This document shows, in pieces, positions 62,549-64,000 of a stretch of 64,000 bases of DNA. Under the pieces are notes generated by a model. The model had not been told where the DNA came from. It saw only the letters and a list, made by a program, of their open reading frames with translations, and made no database searches. The stretch is from Erythrobacter aurantius (GTDB taxonomy: Bacteria > Pseudomonadota > Alphaproteobacteria > Sphingomonadales > Sphingomonadaceae): positions 186,001 through 250,000 of the forward strand of contig NZ_CP090949.1 in assembly GCF_023823125.1 (NCBI RefSeq). Direction: 5' to 3'. Numbering within the stretch: the first letter of the stretch is position 1; every line of letters starts with the position of its first letter. The position numbers and the translations under genes were made by a program.

Positions 62549-63577
62549 TCAACTCCGGTGCGGGGTGATCCGGTGCTCGCCCTTGATCCACCTGACCGTC
62601 CCGGACGAGGCGCGCATCACGACGCTGTGCGTTGTCATGATCGTCGCTCCGGTCGATTTCTTGCGCTTCTTCACCCCGTCGAGCAGCGATCCGTCGGTCA
62701 CTCCGGTGGCGGCGAAGATGCAGTCGCCCTTGGCCAGATCGTCGAGTTTGTAGATGCGGTTGAGGTCAGTGATGCCCCACTTCTTCGCCCGCGCCTTTTC
62801 ATCGTCGTTGCGGAACACCAGCCGCCCGTTGAACTGCCCGCCGACACAGCGCAGCGCGGCTGCGGCCAGCACGCCTTCAGGCGCGCCGCCCTGACCCATG
62901 TACATGTCGATACCCGTGTCCTGATCGGTCACCGCGATCACCCCCGCCACGTCACCGTCGCCGATCAGGTAGACACCGCAGCCGATCCCGCGCAGCTCCG
63001 CGATCAGATCGGCGTGGCGCGGGCGATCCAGCACGCACACGTTGATGTCGGATGGCTTAACGCCCTTGGCCGCCGCGACCGCTTCGACATTCTCGGTTGG
63101 CGATTTGGCGAGGTCGATGATGTCGGCCGGAAGGCCGGGGCCGACGGCAAGCTTGTCCATGTAGACGTCGGGCGCGTTGAGCAGATCCCCTTCTTCCGCC
63201 GCCGCGAGCACGGCCAGCGCGTTCGGCCCGGCCTTTGCGGTGATGGTCGTCCCTTCAAGCGGGTCGAGCGCGATGTCGATCTTGGGCCCTTTGCCCATGC
63301 CGACCTTTTCCCCGATGTACAGCATCGGCGCCTCGTCGCGCTCGCCTTCGCCGATCACCACGGTGCCATCCATGTAAAGCGTATCGAACGCCCGGCGCAT
63401 CGCCTCCACAGCGGCGGCATCGGCGGCCTTTTCGTCCCCGCGGCCGATCAATTGCGCGGCGGCAACGGCGGCGGCTTCGGTGACGCGCACCATTTCCAGC
63501 ACCAGCACGCGGTCAATCGCGTTTTCGGAAACCTGGTCTTTTGCGGCCAGCACATCTGTGTCACTAGGGGTGTTCAT
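62549..63577 (-). CDS. glpX: Fructose-1,6-bisphosphatase class II
   Basis: A 342-residue GlpX-type enzyme for gluconeogenesis. Motifs: VVIGEGERDEAPMLYIGEKV, IALDPLEGTTITAKAGPNAL (DPLEGT metal site), and IGDGDVAGVIAVTDQDTG. The ATG at 63577 chosen, MNTPSDTDV; the longer frame is wrong. Its start overlaps no gene but lies opposite the upstream partial gene. Confidence 0.95.
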   Translation of the reverse strand: MNTPSDTDVLAAKDQVSENAIDRVLVLEMVRVTEAAAVAAAQLIGRGDEKAADAAAVEAMRRAFDTLYMDGTVVIGEGERDEAPMLYIGEKVGMGKGPKIDIALDPLEGTTITAKAGPNALAVLAAAEEGDLLNAPDVYMDKLAVGPGLPADIIDLAKSPTENVEAVAAAKGVKPSDINVCVLDRPRHADLIAELRGIGCGVYLIGDGDVAGVIAVTDQDTGIDMYMGQGGAPEGVLAAAALRCVGGQFNGRLVFRNDDEKARAKKWGITDLNRIYKLDDLAKGDCIFAATGVTDGSLLDGVKKRKKSTGATIMTTHSVVMRASSGTVRWIKGEHRITPHRS

Positions 63578-63638
63578 GCGAAATTCAGTCCTTCTAGGCT
63601 TTGCCTTCGCCTGCGCGCTTAGACCCGGAGGAACGGAC

Positions 63639-64000
63639 TTGTCGAGCAATGCTGCGGTGTCCATTCCCAGATCGGGGCGGGTTGTTGCCATTTCCTTTGC
63701 AGTGACGATGGCGCTTGCCTTCGCCGCGCAGCCCGTGGCCGCGCAGGATGACGCAGGCGTGACACAGGAAGCAGAGGCTGGCGAAGAACCTGCTCCCGCA
63801 CCCCCGCCCCCGGCCCGTCCGCGCGAACGGCTCAACCTGTCTGTCACTGTGCCGCGCAACGAATCCGACCGGTTGCTCGAAGAGGATTGCGAGGAAGAGG
63901 CCGATGCAGCGCGCATTGCCAATGAAATCATTGTCTGCCGCCAGCTGGGCGAAGCAAGCGACGGGGCATGGAACAAGGAAGACTGGGAACGCCGCTATGC
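63639..64000 (+). CDS. Exported protein of unknown function, 3' end beyond window
   Basis: Starts with TTG at 63639, with GGAGG seven bases upstream, and runs off the window. Encodes a signal peptide (VVAISFAVTMALAFAAQPVAA then QDDAG), a proline-rich acidic segment (EEPAPAPPPPARPRERL), and LSVTVPRNESDRLLEEDCEEE, then ANEIIVCRQLGEASDGAWNK. 120 codons are visible. I cannot identify it; conserved in Erythrobacteraceae is plausible. Divergent from glpX with 61 bases between starts. Confidence 0.7.
   Translation, partial: MSSNAAVSIPRSGRVVAISFAVTMALAFAAQPVAAQDDAGVTQEAEAGEEPAPAPPPPARPRERLNLSVTVPRNESDRLLEEDCEEEADAARIANEIIVCRQLGEASDGAWNKEDWERRY

Overview
The window comes from an alphaproteobacterium of the order Sphingomonadales, most likely Erythrobacteraceae. 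The evidence is a linked acyl carrier protein and serine palmitoyltransferase (sphingolipid synthesis), alphaproteobacterial pairings (argD-argF-hslO, divK next to a DUF3572 gene), a DksA with one cysteine left in its zinc site, and generally high GC. Genes are dense, often overlap by ATGA, and most intergenic gaps are short.

Layout. 0-3.5 kb: end of a small membrane protein gene, gluQ, an HNH endonuclease gene and an MFS transporter. 3.5-9 kb: a two-helix ion channel, a complete kynABU tryptophan-to-anthranilate operon read leftward, a DUF4112 protein, an orphan peptide-binding lipoprotein and a PilZ protein. 9-14.7 kb: dksA, a Sel1-like protein, a leftward block (COG3146 acyltransferase, GDPD, RidA, HAD hydrolase, DUF3572), divK, and a Pycsar-effector-like membrane protein with no cyclase beside it. 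14.7-18.5 kb: acp-spt, facing a fatty acid hydroxylase gene across a strong terminator, then a Crp/Fnr regulator and a YqaA/DedA membrane protein.

18.58-32.67 kb holds a compact gene transfer agent (GTA)-like cluster read rightward: small and large terminase, portal, DUF6127, prohead protease, capsid, connectors, tail tube, two chaperone-like proteins, a short tape measure, DUF2460 and DUF2163 baseplate proteins, an NlpC/P60 peptidase, a tail-tip protein and a DUF2793 protein. No integrase, replication, repressor or lysis gene is present. It begins with a near-consensus sigma70 promoter, a palindromic operator candidate and a leader ending in an intrinsic terminator. The capsid gene has further RNA hairpins on both sides.

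32.8-46.6 kb: an OmpA-like porin with 33 consecutive prolines, a second MFS transporter, queC, argD-argF-hslO, a tandem cold-shock-domain protein, a DUF442 phosphatase-like protein, an M20 amidohydrolase, a second fatty acid hydroxylase and a GMC oxidoreductase. Sample lines in this region look lower in GC. 46.6-57.3 kb: glnK-amtB behind a sigma54 promoter, a pyridoxamine-oxidase-like protein, an alpha/beta hydrolase, prfC, pheST and two tandem AraC paralogues. 57.3-64 kb: rpmI-rplT without infC, a helically phased array of six GTGTCAC repeats, a gamma-glutamylcyclotransferase-like gene, a SecD-like lipoprotein, hisN, a cupin lipoprotein, prs, glpX, and the start of an exported protein cut by the window edge.

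The most interesting items are the GTA cluster with its leader terminator and capsid-flanking structures, the fused DUF2460 protein, the GTGTCAC array, the orphan Pycsar-effector-like protein and the SecD-like lipoprotein. I found no rRNA, tRNA, CRISPR array or insertion sequence. All calls are from reading the sequence; no database search was run.
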